Shown here piece after piece: positions 15,902 through 23,172 of a DNA stretch of 64,000 nt. This DNA comes from an uncultured Aquimarina sp. (GTDB taxonomy: Bacteria > Bacteroidota > Bacteroidia > Flavobacteriales > Flavobacteriaceae): the NCBI GenBank assembly GCA_947498815.1, contig CANMLU010000003.1, positions 62,001 through 126,000 of the forward strand. Direction: 5' to 3'. The notes beneath the pieces are model-generated. The model was not told the DNA's origin and ran no database searches. It worked only from the letters and a program-made list of their open reading frames with translations. Every line of letters begins with the position of its first letter. Positions within the stretch are counted from its first letter, which is position 1. The position numbers were made by a program, and so were the translations under genes.

Positions 15902-16413
15902 TTCATTTTTTTAGTAGTAGATTGCGTATAACAATTGTTTATAGTTATTCGAAACTATTTATTTGTTATAAAGTATATATTCTATAACAAAAAAGCAAGG
16001 TAATATTGTCTTGCTTTAGTGAATTTTGTTTCATTTGCAACCGAAGAGGGATTACTAGCGTTGATCTTTAATTTTTCTGAAGTTCTATGCTTTCATATTC
16101 AGGGATCTGATTAGTCTAATTGATCGTTGTAAAGTAACTTTTAAATTAGAATATTAGGTAGCGTTAGATAAATGTTGTACGTTCGCGCCACAATAAAAGA
16201 TTCCTATAAAGTTTTAAGGTAGTATATAGTACGATTAGTTTTTACGAGTTTCTTCTCTTCTTTCCAATTTTATTTTTACAATTACTTTTTCAATAGTGTT
16301 TTAAGTTATATGAATTGTTTTTACAATTTCATTTATAATTCTTTAGTATGCTTTTCTTAATTAGGATATTTTTTATTGTGAAAAAATAATTAATAATTTA
16401 AAATTAAGTAAAG
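15902..16413. other. Gene-free stretch with decayed repeat copy A and the cold-shock upstream region
   Basis: It holds a 9-bp inverted repeat (TTTGTTATA 15962-15970, TATAACAAA 15983-15991), then repeat copy A, then about 350 AT-rich bases upstream of the cold-shock gene. A long structured leader is usual for cold-shock mRNAs, but no motif proves one here. Confidence 0.45.
15989..16058. repeat. Degenerate repeat, copy A
   Basis: About 70 bases here resemble 16774-16845. Both begin AAAAAAGC, contain a hairpin around (C)AATATTG, continue ATTTTGT-TCATTTG-AACC and reach GAGGG. The order of terminator-like hairpin then GAGGGATT is like that around the tRNA-Arg gene at 24531-24590, so it may be a relic of a tRNA 3' region. 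Confidence 0.5.
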
Positions 16414-16608
16414 ATGCAAGAAGGCACAGTAAAATTTTTCAACAATTCAAAAGGATTCGGATTTATTAAATCATCAGAAACAGGTGAAGACATTTTTGTT
16501 CATAATTCTGGTTTAAGAGATGACATTAGAGAAGATGATAAAGTACAGTTTGAAACTCAACAAGGAAATAAAGGATTAAATGCAATTAACGTAGAAGTTA
16601 TTGATTAA
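16414..16608 (+). CDS. Cold-shock domain protein (CspA family)
   Basis: The 64-residue protein is a single cold-shock domain with both RNA-binding motifs: KGFGFI (RNP1) and DIFVH (RNP2). It begins MQEGTVKFFNNSKGFGFIKSSETGEDIFVHNSG, typical of the Bacteroidota short Csp type. It binds single-stranded RNA or DNA and melts RNA structure, helping translation at low temperature or during growth changes. The gene has a good terminator and an AT-rich upstream region that could form a regulatory leader. It is divergent from the NYN/OST-HTH gene. Confidence 0.93.
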   Translation: MQEGTVKFFNNSKGFGFIKSSETGEDIFVHNSGLRDDIREDDKVQFETQQGNKGLNAINVEVID

Positions 16609-16650
16609 TTCTAAATAATATTTATCTTTTGATAGATACAACCTTATTAT

Positions 16651-16681
16651 AAAAAGACCGTTTAAAAAAACGGTCTTTTTT
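16651..16681 (+). terminator. Terminator after the cold-shock gene
   Basis: AAAAAGACCGTTT (16651-16663) pairs with AAACGGTCTTTTT, followed by further T. It is a strong hairpin about 40 bases after the stop codon. Confidence 0.85.
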
Positions 16682-17240
16682 ATGATTCTAAACCATTTTT
16701 TATTATTCCGATTAAAAAAGTTCAACCTATTTCGGTTAAATCCAATTTTTCTGCTTGTAGGTAAGAGTATTCAACAAAAAAGCCAGACAATATGGTCTCG
16801 CTTCGGTACATTTTGTCTCATTTGTAACCCAGGAGGGTTATTCTATGATCCTCAATAAACTCACTACTACAAATACAAAACTAGCAAAGCTATCGCTCTA
16901 GTTCTTTATTTTTTTCCAAAACCCGAAGCTGTAACTATTTGGATTAACTTGTGTTGATCCCATTGTACTTACTACTGCGAGTATAAATTTTGTGCTTACG
17001 GAAATATCTAAGTCAATCTGTAGAGGAAGAATTCTATATTTTTACCTTCCGGGTAAATTCCTAAAAGCCTTTATCCTTACATGGAAAGACTCTGTTGATT
17101 AATAAGTAGTTCAGGGCAGGTCTACAATTTATAATTATTTTGCTATAATTAGGTTAAATGCTTTGAATAGTGTCGGCTATCTATCTTTATACTAGCGTTT
17201 AAATCGGTGTAAAAAGTCTAAACTCATATTGTAATAAATG
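16682..17240. other. Gene-free stretch containing repeat copy B
   Basis: No open frame here looks coding. Copy B of a degenerate repeat lies at 16774-16845, and a small hairpin (ACTAG...CTAGT, about 16880-16902) follows. The remainder is AT-rich and has no visible function. Confidence 0.5.
16774..16845. repeat. Degenerate repeat, copy B
   Basis: This matches copy A (15989-16058) over its length with scattered substitutions, sharing AAAAAAGC, the CAATAT hairpin core, ATTTTGT-TCATTTG-AACC and GAGGG. The hairpin arm AGCCAGACA is also identical to part of the ypdA terminator at 2687-2710. Confidence 0.5.
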
Positions 17241-17275
17241 AAAAAATCCTTGAAATAATATTTCAAGGATTTTTT
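17241..17275 (-). terminator. Terminator after the histidine-stripe lipoprotein gene
   Basis: AAAAAATCCTTGAAA (17241-17255) pairs perfectly with TTTCAAGGATTTTTT (17261-17275). On the minus strand it ends in a T run 18 bases after the stop codon. Confidence 0.85.
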
Positions 17276-17292
17276 CTGGTATGATTAAAGGT

Positions 17293-17799
17293 TTATTGGT
17301 CAGAATTTTCTTCTGTTGCTTTCTCTTGATCTTCCTTCATCATTTTTTGATCTTCTTCTGTAATTCGTTTATGCTCAACTGTTATATTTTTATGCTCTTT
17401 CTCCATATTTTCATGTTCAGCTTTCATAGACTCATGTTCTGTTTTCATTTGTTCTAGTGTAATCTCGCCAGAAGTATGTTTTGTTTCTAATTCGGCATGT
17501 TTTTTTACCAATGCCTTATGTGCTGCAATAAGCTCATTATGTTTTGCCAATAAAGTTTTATGGTTCTTTTCTGTTAATAGGTGAATAGAATCATTTTCAA
17601 TAGCTTTATGAGCAGCTTCCATTTGTTGATGATCATCTCTCATAGAATTGTGCTCTGCTTCCATTTTATTATGAGACTCTTCCATTTCAGAATGTTCAGT
17701 TACCATCGCTTTATGTTCTGGAGCTTCAGCAGGATTTTGTTTGCAGGAAACAAATAAAAGTACTGTTGCAATTACTGTTAATTTACTAAATATTTTCAT
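17293..17799 (-). CDS. Lipoprotein with histidine/methionine heptad coiled coil
   Basis: The 168-residue protein has a lipoprotein signal (lipobox LFVSC, Cys19) followed by one long charged helix. Histidines occur at 29, 36, 43, 50, 57, 64, then 73, 80, 87, 94, 101, 108, then 122, 129, 136, 143. That is a continuous 7-residue rhythm with one two-residue stutter (64 to 73) and one missing position. Three residues after most histidines is Met, Leu or Ile, so His and Met/Leu occupy the a and d core positions of a coiled coil. This is seen directly; metal or proton binding is inferred. It is transcribed away from a Fur-family gene 385 bases away. I know no named family for it. Confidence 0.85.
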   Translation of the reverse strand: MKIFSKLTVIATVLLFVSCKQNPAEAPEHKAMVTEHSEMEESHNKMEAEHNSMRDDHQQMEAAHKAIENDSIHLLTEKNHKTLLAKHNELIAAHKALVKKHAELETKHTSGEITLEQMKTEHESMKAEHENMEKEHKNITVEHKRITEEDQKMMKEDQEKATEENSDQ

Positions 17800-18184
17800 G
17801 ATTTTGGTTCATTTGTTTACGATTCAAATTGTATATAAAACTAATTTTTTACTAAATTATTTTAACCTGTTGCGCATTTAGATATTTTTTAACCAAACTC
17901 CGTCAATTCAAGTACTTCAACTTTAGGAGAAGTGTATCGAGAATAGTTTTTTTTGTAGTAATTTTTCTCAATGTATAACAGGTTATTTTAATATTTCCTT
18001 CTGAAATTAAAAAAACTCCGCCTCCATGATAATCGAATTTAAAAAGATTTCCATTTATAGCAAAAAATAAATTTGTTAAAGACAAAATATTGAAGCATGA
18101 CTTTTTTCAATTTTATAGAAAAAAATCTCTATTGACCAAAAAATTACTACTTTCGATAAAGTAAAGGAGTTTGAATACTGTACC
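17800..18184. other. Divergent intergenic region between the His-stripe lipoprotein and the Fur-family gene
   Basis: The region is AT-rich. A GTTGCGCATTTA at about 17869-17880 resembles one arm of the operator at 20268-20302 but lacks a matching partner. TACTTTCG near 18148 could be the -7 box of the Fur gene. No gene is supported. Confidence 0.35.
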
Positions 18185-18568
18185 ATGGAAATCAAAAAAT
18201 CAAGAAATACTGAAAAGCAAAATCTTGTCAAGAAAATCCTTTCTGAAACAGAACATGCTATGTCCGCCGAAGATATTATGACCGCAATACCTATTAGGGT
18301 TAACAAAACAACTATATATAGGATTTTAGATCGATTTGCTGAGAAAGGAGAAGTTCATTTCGTAACTGGTAAAAATGGTAAAGCGTATTATGCACTTTGT
18401 AATAGCTGTGGAACATCTCATGAGATTCATAATCACATACATTTTGAATGTCAAGTGTGTAAAGAGGTAACTTGTCAACCCAATACACTACATATCCCAA
18501 ATTTAGAAGGTTTTACCATTCAAGAGACTCAGTTCTTGGTGATCGGTATCTGTAATAAATGTAAATAA
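18185..18568 (+). CDS. Fur family transcriptional repressor (Zur-like)
   Basis: The 127-residue protein has the Fur winged helix at the N-terminus (MSAEDIMTAIPIRVNKTTIYRILDRFAEKGEVHFV, with the recognition helix KTTIYRILDRF). A metal-binding C-terminal domain follows. Structural zinc ligands are Cys89-x2-Cys92 and Cys123-x2-Cys126; a His-rich sensing stretch reads HEIHNHIHFEC (79-89), and Cys72/Cys75 form an extra pair. Nearby genes for a COG0523 GTPase and a palindrome-controlled operon suggest zinc (Zur) rather than iron or peroxide sensing, but that is inference. A hairpin after the stop (18571-18602) may be its terminator. Confidence 0.85.
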   Translation: MEIKKSRNTEKQNLVKKILSETEHAMSAEDIMTAIPIRVNKTTIYRILDRFAEKGEVHFVTGKNGKAYYALCNSCGTSHEIHNHIHFECQVCKEVTCQPNTLHIPNLEGFTIQETQFLVIGICNKCK

Positions 18569-18570
18569 AG

Positions 18571-18602
18571 TGAAACCACCCGCTCTCCAGCTGATGGTTT
18601 CA
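18571..18602 (+). terminator. Possible terminator hairpin after the Fur-family gene
   Basis: TGAAACCA (18571-18578) and TGGTTTCA (18595-18602) form an 8-bp stem three bases after the stop, without a clear T run. It lies between convergent genes. Confidence 0.4.
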
Positions 18603-18641
18603 TAACTACACATCTCAAACTTAAAATATAGACTATGTCTT

Positions 18642-19910
18642 TTATCTTACAGCAATAGGATAGTTTTCTCCTCTATTACTTACGGTACCAGATGTTCTAG
18701 GTCCATTACCTCTGGCGTGCATAATTCCTGCAACGTGAGGCGATGCCATTGAAGTCCCGCTTAATGTAGCATAACCTCCATTCAAATATGTACTTCTTAC
18801 ACTACTACCTGTAGCGATTACATCCACAGGATTCATATTATAATTTGAGAAAGATGAAAACCCCTGACTACAAGTCATGGAAGCCACCGTATAAATATTA
18901 GTTCCATTAACACAAGCTGGCTGATAATTCGCCGAGTTAGCACTACTATTTCCTGCTGCAATTGCAACTCTTGTTCCTGCATTTCCTAAAGCCAATAATG
19001 CACTTCTGTAAGAAGAATTACTTGCACACCCAGATCCAAAAAAACCTCCTAAACTTAAATTAGCTACATCTCCAGCTAAATCATATGTACCAACGTGATT
19101 TATTCCTGATAATATCGTAGCAGTACTACTACTACCATTACATCCAAAAACTCTTACAGGTACTACACTTGCACCTGCAGAAACACCTACAACACCGATA
19201 CCATTATTAATTGCCGCAGCTGTTCCAGCCACGTGAGTTCCGTGTCCGTTACAATCATTAGGAGATCCTCCTACAAAAGATCTTGCATAAGTAGTATTGG
19301 TAACTACATTTAGATCTGGATGATCTAAATCGATACCACTATCAATTACCCAAATCCATTCGTCTTTACCTGCGCCATTAGCAGCTCCTCCAGCTCTTGT
19401 GATACCGCAAGGAGTTTGTTGCGCCATTTTTTGTGACACTTCTCCGGTAATAACCTCTTCTACTTCGAACTTTGGCAATTCCACAACCCGATTATACTCG
19501 ATTGTAGCTATATTAGGATCTTTAGATAATTTTTGAAATTCATTATCTCCAAGTTTAATAGCCACCCCAGAAATTTTGGTAGTATAATAATCGATTACTT
19601 TAGATTGATCCAAATTATTTTCTGATAAAATTGTATTCATTCTTTTAATCGATACCTCAGAAATATCTCGAACGGATTTTGATTTTTCTTCTCTACTGGT
19701 AAAAGATCGTTTTTCTAAAACTTTCGATGCGGTTTCAATTTTAGAATTTTTAAATATTACAATGTACTCCCCGGGAATTATTTTCCCTTCTGTACTGGTA
19801 GGCTCTACAGTCGTTTCTACTGCTCCATCAGAGAGGTTTTCATTTTGACAAGAAGTCATTACTAATGCTGAAAGTAGTGTGCCTAAAGCTAGTTTACTTA
19901 AATTTTTCAT
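18642..19910 (-). CDS. Subtilisin-like S8 serine protease lipoprotein
   Basis: The 422-residue protein has a lipobox (VMTSC, Cys21) and an inhibitor I9-like propeptide (GEYIVIFKNSK to about IATIEYNRVV, residues 47-143). The S8 catalytic domain has Asp190 (WVIDSGID), His223 (HGTHVAG) and Ser387 (LSGTSMASPH) all present. Its closest relatives in style are proteinase K-type enzymes (GHGTHVAGTAA). There is no T9SS tail, so membrane anchoring through lipid is likely. It is monocistronic, and its promoter region faces the zinc-type operon. It is convergent with the Fur-family gene. Confidence 0.93.
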   Translation of the reverse strand: MKNLSKLALGTLLSALVMTSCQNENLSDGAVETTVEPTSTEGKIIPGEYIVIFKNSKIETASKVLEKRSFTSREEKSKSVRDISEVSIKRMNTILSENNLDQSKVIDYYTTKISGVAIKLGDNEFQKLSKDPNIATIEYNRVVELPKFEVEEVITGEVSQKMAQQTPCGITRAGGAANGAGKDEWIWVIDSGIDLDHPDLNVVTNTTYARSFVGGSPNDCNGHGTHVAGTAAAINNGIGVVGVSAGASVVPVRVFGCNGSSSTATILSGINHVGTYDLAGDVANLSLGGFFGSGCASNSSYRSALLALGNAGTRVAIAAGNSSANSANYQPACVNGTNIYTVASMTCSQGFSSFSNYNMNPVDVIATGSSVRSTYLNGGYATLSGTSMASPHVAGIMHARGNGPRTSGTVSNRGENYPIAVR

Positions 19911-20267
19911 ATTGAGTTAAAATTTGTGTTAGAGCCCAAATGTATACATTCAAATGAAAAAATCATTATGGCAAAACCACAGGCTAAGTTGTTGAAAAAC
20001 AAAAATTAAGAAGGAATTTACATGGTAACAAAATTCATTATTGCAATCTTGTTGCTTTAGTAAAAACAGCGTATTACTAAGTATTTAACCAGAAAAATCT
20101 TTCAACACAAATTTGTAAGAAATTTCCATAATTAGACAGTAAATTATTAACATATTTTAACTTTAATTAACTAATTATTAACAATTAAGTACAATCATAA
20201 TGTGATGGATTGGTCGAAACCTACACTACCTAACCAGTAATTTATTGAATCTAAACTTTAATTAAGG
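19911..20267. other. Intergenic region upstream of the protease and metal operon
   Basis: The region contains CAAATGTA (19937-19944), a minus-strand TACATTTG that may be the -7 box of the protease gene, although a matching -33 is not clear. The rest is AT-rich with no gene. Confidence 0.35.
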
Positions 20268-20316
20268 TTTTATTAAATGCAACAATGTTGCATTTAATAA
20301 AATAGTACTATATTTG
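20268..20316 (+). promoter_or_regulatory. Promoter overlapped by a perfect 16+3+16 palindrome (Zur/Fur-type operator)
   Basis: TTTTATTAAATGCAAC (20268-20283) and GTTGCATTTAATAAAA (20287-20302) are perfect reverse complements around AAT. Seven bases later is TATATTTG (20309-20316), an exact -7 box, and TTG at 20288-20290 inside the palindrome is placed as the -33. A repressor on the dyad would exclude sigma factor. The core TGCAACAATGTTGCA has the size and symmetry of a Fur/Zur box. Confidence 0.75.
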
Positions 20317-20339
20317 TTATAATTTAAAAACTTATTTCA

Positions 20340-20627
20340 TTGAGACTACCAAATTTGTATAGGAACTCGAACAACTTAGGGATTTTAGCAAGTAACGTAT
20401 GTTTAATGTATTGCCTTGTTACTCCTTTTCTATTTTTTGCTAATACACGATGGATAATTTCTGAAGAAACTAGACCATTATCCACGGGAAATTATTCCTC
20501 TACCGATACAAATGGGATAGAAGCTAAAGCAGCATATACATTAGGATATTCTAAACAATCCAGTGGAGAACTAAAAATAGATGTACATCATTTATCACTT
20601 CCTTTTAACGTAGCAGAAAATGTATGA
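20340..20627 (+). CDS. Short MerC-like N-terminal segment protein, first gene of the metal operon
   Basis: The 95-residue frame uses a TTG start (an ATG exists at 20406). Its first 40 residues (NLGILASNVCLMYCLVTPFLFF) resemble the first membrane helix of MerC-type transporters, including the Cys-x3-Cys-x2-TP pattern, although the usual His is replaced by Tyr. Typical MerC proteins have four helices; here the remaining 55 residues are hydrophilic and I see no frameshift that would restore more helices. It may be a truncated transporter turned into a single-pass protein. It overlaps the next gene by four bases (ATGA), so the two are coupled. Confidence 0.55.
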   Translation: MRLPNLYRNSNNLGILASNVCLMYCLVTPFLFFANTRWIISEETRPLSTGNYSSTDTNGIEAKAAYTLGYSKQSSGELKIDVHHLSLPFNVAENV

Positions 20628-21160
20628 TTTCTAATAAGCTAAAATCCGGCAATTGTCTGTTTATGATTTGCCCAACGGATAATATAGAAAGTGTTTTAAG
20701 ACAAAGTTGTAGTAGTAAGGCATTTTTCTATACCGCTCTTGGGGCTAATTTTAAGTGGGATGTTGATACACAGCAAAGCCTTATTTCCTTAATTGAGAAT
20801 CAAAAAATTACTCAAGTTATTTTTATAACAAAACACACGAATATTTTCTATCGAGAAGTACTTGAACCAGAAATTGAACCTTTTTTTAATGTTAGTGAAA
20901 CATTATTACAAATGGATAGGACATTGCCAAATTTTTTCCTAAACCAAAGTCATCCGATTTTAAGAATAATGCTTTATGCATCTCGCCATCTACAAAGACA
21001 ACAAAAGCATATACTAGAAACTCCCATACTTGGAAAAGCCCTAAAGAAAAATATAATTGATATACAGAGTTTTGTATATCATCCTAAGAATCAAATTTTT
21101 TATCCCCCAAGAATAATCGAAAAAAAAGTTCTGCTATATGGTAAATTATCTACTAATTAG
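20624..21160 (+). CDS. Unknown protein, second gene of the metal operon (weakly beta-carbonic-anhydrase-like)
   Basis: The 178-residue soluble protein has a Rossmann-like stretch, FFYTALGANFKWDVDTQQSL followed by ISLIENQKITQVIFITKHTN. Its strand-helix order recalls the core of beta-class carbonic anhydrases or related small alpha/beta domains. The Cys-x-Asp and His-x2-Cys zinc ligand patterns of that family are not evident, so catalytic activity is not claimed. There is no signal peptide. It starts inside the end of the MerC-like gene and precedes two lipoprotein genes and the COG0523 GTPase. Confidence 0.6.
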   Translation: MISNKLKSGNCLFMICPTDNIESVLRQSCSSKAFFYTALGANFKWDVDTQQSLISLIENQKITQVIFITKHTNIFYREVLEPEIEPFFNVSETLLQMDRTLPNFFLNQSHPILRIMLYASRHLQRQQKHILETPILGKALKKNIIDIQSFVYHPKNQIFYPPRIIEKKVLLYGKLSTN

Positions 21161-21221
21161 ATACCGCTATCATCATCTCTTATTCAAAAAAAATATTCTA
21201 ATTAATTAAATAATGTAGACT

Positions 21222-21326
21222 ATGAAAAAAAGTAAGTATTATATAATACTTTTCTCTTGTAATTACAGTGAAAAGAATCAATACTACTCCGCAAAAAATA
21301 AATTATTAGTGAGAATTATTTCTTAA
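21222..21326 (+). CDS. Possible 34-residue lipopeptide-like ORF
   Basis: MKKSKYYIILFSCNYSEKN has a lysine-rich start, a very short hydrophobic run and a lipobox-like LFSC, and the frame ends after 34 codons. It fills the gap between the second gene and the DUF5829 gene. The hydrophobic part is too short for a sure signal peptide, so this may be chance. Confidence 0.2.
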   Translation: MKKSKYYIILFSCNYSEKNQYYSAKNKLLVRIIS

Positions 21327-21338
21327 TACAGTTTTACT

Positions 21339-22292
21339 ATGTTAGGTCGTATCATTTTATCCATTTTATGTTGCTTTATCTTTACTTCTTGCCAGAAGAA
21401 AACAGAAGAGTTAGAAAAACCTTCTATTATCGATCGAAAAAAGATTGACGCAGCTTTTAGTAACGATGTGTCCAAGGTATTATTAGATCATTTATATATA
21501 GTTGTGGATAGCATTACTTATGAAAAATTGATAAAGAATAATCACTGGAAAAACACATACGCTTCTCTAGACTTGGGATTACCGGATTTTGCTCCCATAC
21601 ATGAGAAAGCATCCACATGCTATTTGAGAGGGCATCATCATTATATTGAGATTTTAGGTCCAAAAAATTCATACAAAGAACCTGTTGGAAAAAGTGGCAT
21701 AGGTTTCTCTTTAAAAAATAACAATGAGCGTTTTCATCTGGGTGTTAAGCCTAAATTAAAAGCAGCTAAAGACTCGTTTCTTTATGCTACTGAAATTGTA
21801 AAAATGCCTTTGGAAGGCCATAAAAACACGTGGTTTAAAGCTTTTTATACGCCTAGTCCTGGTACGGCTTTACATACCTGGTATGGTTTTTACAATCCTG
21901 TTTTCTTAGATAGTCTTTATGGAAAGTACCACATCGCATATTCGCGCGAAGCATTTCTCAAACCCGTTTACACAGATCAAAAACTTTTTAATGGAATTAA
22001 AAAAATTTATCTAAGCTGCACCCCAAATGATTACCAACGTGTTGCTAAAGAGCTGGGGTACTTAGGATGTAAGCTCTTAGAAAAAAATGGTGAAATACTT
22101 ACTATAGAAAGTGGTGATGTCACAATTAAAATTGAACCTTCTAACAAAGTTGCATATAGCAGAATTACCACGATAATTTGTCGATTGAATAATGAAGACA
22201 ACAGCATTACTCAATTAGGTAACGTTACCATTACCAATCAAAGGACCGAATCTATATGGAACTTTGATGAACTCTATAAAAATAACCCTTGA
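21339..22292 (+). CDS. DUF5829 family lipoprotein
   Basis: The 317-residue protein has a lipobox (FTSC, Cys18). Its body begins VLLDHLYIVVDSITYEKLIKN, continues LDLGLPDFAPI and TCYLRGHHHYIEILGPKNS, and then GKSGIGFSLK. That order matches DUF5829, whose beta-alpha-beta pattern looks like the vicinal oxygen chelate (VOC/glyoxalase) fold. Conserved His and Glu residues in LRGHHHYIEI could bind a divalent metal; this is inference. It should sit in the periplasm or facing outward on a lipid anchor. It is the third main gene of the palindrome-controlled operon. Confidence 0.75.
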   Translation: MLGRIILSILCCFIFTSCQKKTEELEKPSIIDRKKIDAAFSNDVSKVLLDHLYIVVDSITYEKLIKNNHWKNTYASLDLGLPDFAPIHEKASTCYLRGHHHYIEILGPKNSYKEPVGKSGIGFSLKNNNERFHLGVKPKLKAAKDSFLYATEIVKMPLEGHKNTWFKAFYTPSPGTALHTWYGFYNPVFLDSLYGKYHIAYSREAFLKPVYTDQKLFNGIKKIYLSCTPNDYQRVAKELGYLGCKLLEKNGEILTIESGDVTIKIEPSNKVAYSRITTIICRLNNEDNSITQLGNVTITNQRTESIWNFDELYKNNP

Positions 22293-22325
22293 AAAGAACT
22301 TGATACTAATTAAAACTAAAACAAA

Positions 22326-23147
22326 ATGAACAAACACACACATCATCTAGCCTTTGCTTTATCCCTACTACTTTTTATCACTTCAGCCTGTAAACAGGAA
22401 AAAAAAGTTCCTGAGACTATTAATAAGGTAGATACTGAAATTAATAAAGAAGTAGTGCAACCCGAAATTATATTAGAAAAATTAGCAGGCTCTCCTGCAT
22501 ATATTAATGCAGCACTTATTTTGGATAACTCTGAAGAAATAGTTGCTAAAAAATCTGGAGAAATGGATTTTTCTTTTAAAATTGAAAATTATGAACTAGG
22601 TACCCAAACTACAGGTGCAAACGCGCAAAAGTTAGCGAATTCTGGAAAAGGACAGCATATCCATTTTATTTTGAATAATCAACCCTACTCTGCTCATTAT
22701 GAATCAAGTTTCAAAAAAGAAATCCCCGACGGTATTCATCATTTGGTTGCTTTTTTAAGCCGTTCATTTCATGAATCTGTAAAAAATGAGAATTCCGTAG
22801 TTGTTCGTAAACTGGTGGTTGGAGAAAGTCCTGAGGATAAGCTAGGCATTACTATGGAAAGTCCAACTCTTATTTACAGCAGGCCTAAAGGTCAATATAC
22901 TGGAAAAGATACGGAACAAATTTTATTAGATTTCTTTGTTTTGAACACAAAACTTTCTAAAGAAGGAAATAAAGTTCGGGCAAAAATTAATAATAAAGAA
23001 TTTACAATTACCGAATGGGTTCCTCACGTTATCAAAGGACTTCCTATGGGAGAAGTTACTATTCAATTAGAGTTAATTGATGCATCCGGTAATTTAATTC
23101 CTGGGCCATTTAACAAAGTAACTCGCACTGTAACACTAAAAGAATAG
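22326..23147 (+). CDS. Lipoprotein of the phosphopeptide-binding-like type
   Basis: The 273-residue protein has a lipobox (TSAC, Cys22) and a mature region with the distinctive run GQHIHFILNNQPYSAHYESS, then IPDGIHHLVAFLSRSFHES. This matches Bacteroidota proteins sometimes labelled phosphopeptide-binding, a name with little support. The mature part is beta-rich and has a cluster of histidines that could bind metal. It starts 33 bases after the DUF5829 gene and ends 25 bases before the COG0523 GTPase gene, so it is part of the same transcript. Confidence 0.65.
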   Translation: MNKHTHHLAFALSLLLFITSACKQEKKVPETINKVDTEINKEVVQPEIILEKLAGSPAYINAALILDNSEEIVAKKSGEMDFSFKIENYELGTQTTGANAQKLANSGKGQHIHFILNNQPYSAHYESSFKKEIPDGIHHLVAFLSRSFHESVKNENSVVVRKLVVGESPEDKLGITMESPTLIYSRPKGQYTGKDTEQILLDFFVLNTKLSKEGNKVRAKINNKEFTITEWVPHVIKGLPMGEVTIQLELIDASGNLIPGPFNKVTRTVTLKE

Positions 23148-23172
23148 ACTTTAAATCAAAAAATTCAATTCA

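Noticed and set aside
17869-17880. Second Zur-type operator upstream of the His-stripe lipoprotein
   Set aside because: Only one arm resembles the palindrome at 20268-20302; no partner arm is present.
17903-18306. Minus-strand frames of 60 and 76 codons overlapping the Fur-family gene and its promoter
   Set aside because: They are antisense to or in the promoter of a well-supported gene and have low-complexity composition.
19937-19975. Full promoter for the S8 protease
   Set aside because: A good -7 box (TACATTTG on the minus strand) is present, but TTTG elements lie at spacings of 6 and 27, not about 20, so only the -7 is mentioned.
20406-20627. Frameshift restoring a full MerC protein
   Set aside because: The other frames after the first helix contain stops and no hydrophobic helices, so there is no evidence for a broken full-length gene within this sequence.
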